Source: Bacteroidota bacterium (lineage in GTDB: Bacteria; Bacteroidota; Bacteroidia; UKL13-3). Taken from it: DNA of 6,091 nucleotides. The translations under genes were made by a program, and so were the position numbers. Shown here one piece after another: positions 5,782 through 6,091 of this stretch. How positions within the stretch are numbered: position 1 is the stretch's first letter; each line of letters starts with the position of its first letter. The notes beneath the pieces were generated by a model. The model did no database searches, was not told where the DNA came from, and saw only the letters and a list, made by a program, of their open reading frames with translations. Where the stretch lies: NCBI GenBank assembly GCA_010027395.1, contig RGVD01000160.1, positions 1 through 6,091 of the forward strand. The letters run 5' to 3'.

Positions 5782-6091
5782 CTTTTCAGACGACTTCACT
5801 TTAGAATAAACAACTGTATCAATAAACTTTCCGTTGTAGAATTCATTTTCTTTGAAATAAGCTTCTTTTACATAATTGGCTTTCTCCAAAACCTTGGCAG
5901 AGCCAATATTTAGTGGGTTTATAACAGCCTCCATAGAATGGAGATTCATTTTATTAAAACCATATTCAGTTGCCGCCATAAGCGCTTCATAAGCTATGCC
6001 CCTTCTATGCAAATTTGGGTGAATCATGTAGCCGATTTCAGAGCGATAGTGCTCAAATTTTGTCCTGTAATATCCTATTAATCCAATGCAT
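5776..6091 (-). CDS. GNAT-family N-acetyltransferase (RimJ/RimL type), N-terminus beyond window
   Basis: The frame stays open from the stop at 5776-5778 to the right edge, giving the last 105 residues or so of a protein expected to be about 170-190 long. The ATG at 6025-6027 is therefore internal: the upstream codons read IGLIGYYRTKFEHYRSEIGYMIHP, the typical beta-strand 4 region of the fold. The acetyl-CoA pyrophosphate loop follows as HRRGIAYEAL, matching R/Q-x-x-G-x-A/G, then the late motifs NPLNIGSAKVLEKANYVKEA and FIDTVVYSKV, which mark the RimJ/RimL group. Members transfer acetyl from acetyl-CoA to protein N-termini or small amines; the substrate cannot be named here. It is convergent with dxr, and the two 3' ends overlap by six bases. 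Confidence 0.88.
   Translation of the reverse strand, partial: CIGLIGYYRTKFEHYRSEIGYMIHPNLHRRGIAYEALMAATEYGFNKMNLHSMEAVINPLNIGSAKVLEKANYVKEAYFKENEFYNGKFIDTVVYSKVKSSEKL

Noticed and set aside
5776..6027. An 83-residue acetyltransferase starting at the ATG at 6025-6027
   Set aside because: The frame continues upstream to the window edge with sequence that fits the GNAT fold, so the ATG is internal and the gene is longer and cut by the window.

Overview
The window is AT-rich, gene-dense chromosomal DNA that looks like Bacteroidota (formerly Bacteroidetes). The grounds are protein flavour (a bacterial SUI1/eIF1-like factor, a YegS-type lipid kinase, an FSA-like transaldolase of the 'GLTTTPT' type), the general lack of Shine-Dalgarno sequences, and -7-like TAnnTTTG boxes. 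The genus cannot be fixed from the sequence alone. I see no mobile element, CRISPR array, tRNA or rRNA, and no gene-free stretch reaches 300 bases.

Left part (1-1079, minus strand): the first 150 residues of a transaldolase / fructose-6-phosphate aldolase family protein, running off the left edge, then a 176-residue HEAT-repeat-like protein of unknown function. The two are separated by 96 bases in which I see no convincing signal.

Middle (1133-2351, plus strand): divergent from the HEAT gene across only 53 bases. A diacylglycerol/sphingoid-type lipid kinase overlaps by 11 bases a SUI1-family translation factor gene (yciH-like). Two mutually exclusive hairpins follow the latter. A 180-base gap (2352-2531) then carries short repeats in front of the next operon.

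Right part (2532-5781, plus strand): an OmpR/CusR-type response regulator, its membrane histidine kinase, and, 12 bases later, dxr, the second enzyme of the MEP isoprenoid pathway. Spacing suggests that the three are co-transcribed. The dxr stop overlaps by 6 bases the stop of a convergent GNAT acetyltransferase (RimJ/RimL type), whose N-terminus lies beyond the right edge.

Most of this is ordinary core genome, and I did not find a clearly new multi-gene system. The points most worth a second look are the altered active site of the aldolase-like protein, the symmetric GTG starts of the divergent pair, the repeats before the two-component operon, and the linkage of dxr to a two-component system rather than to rseP.
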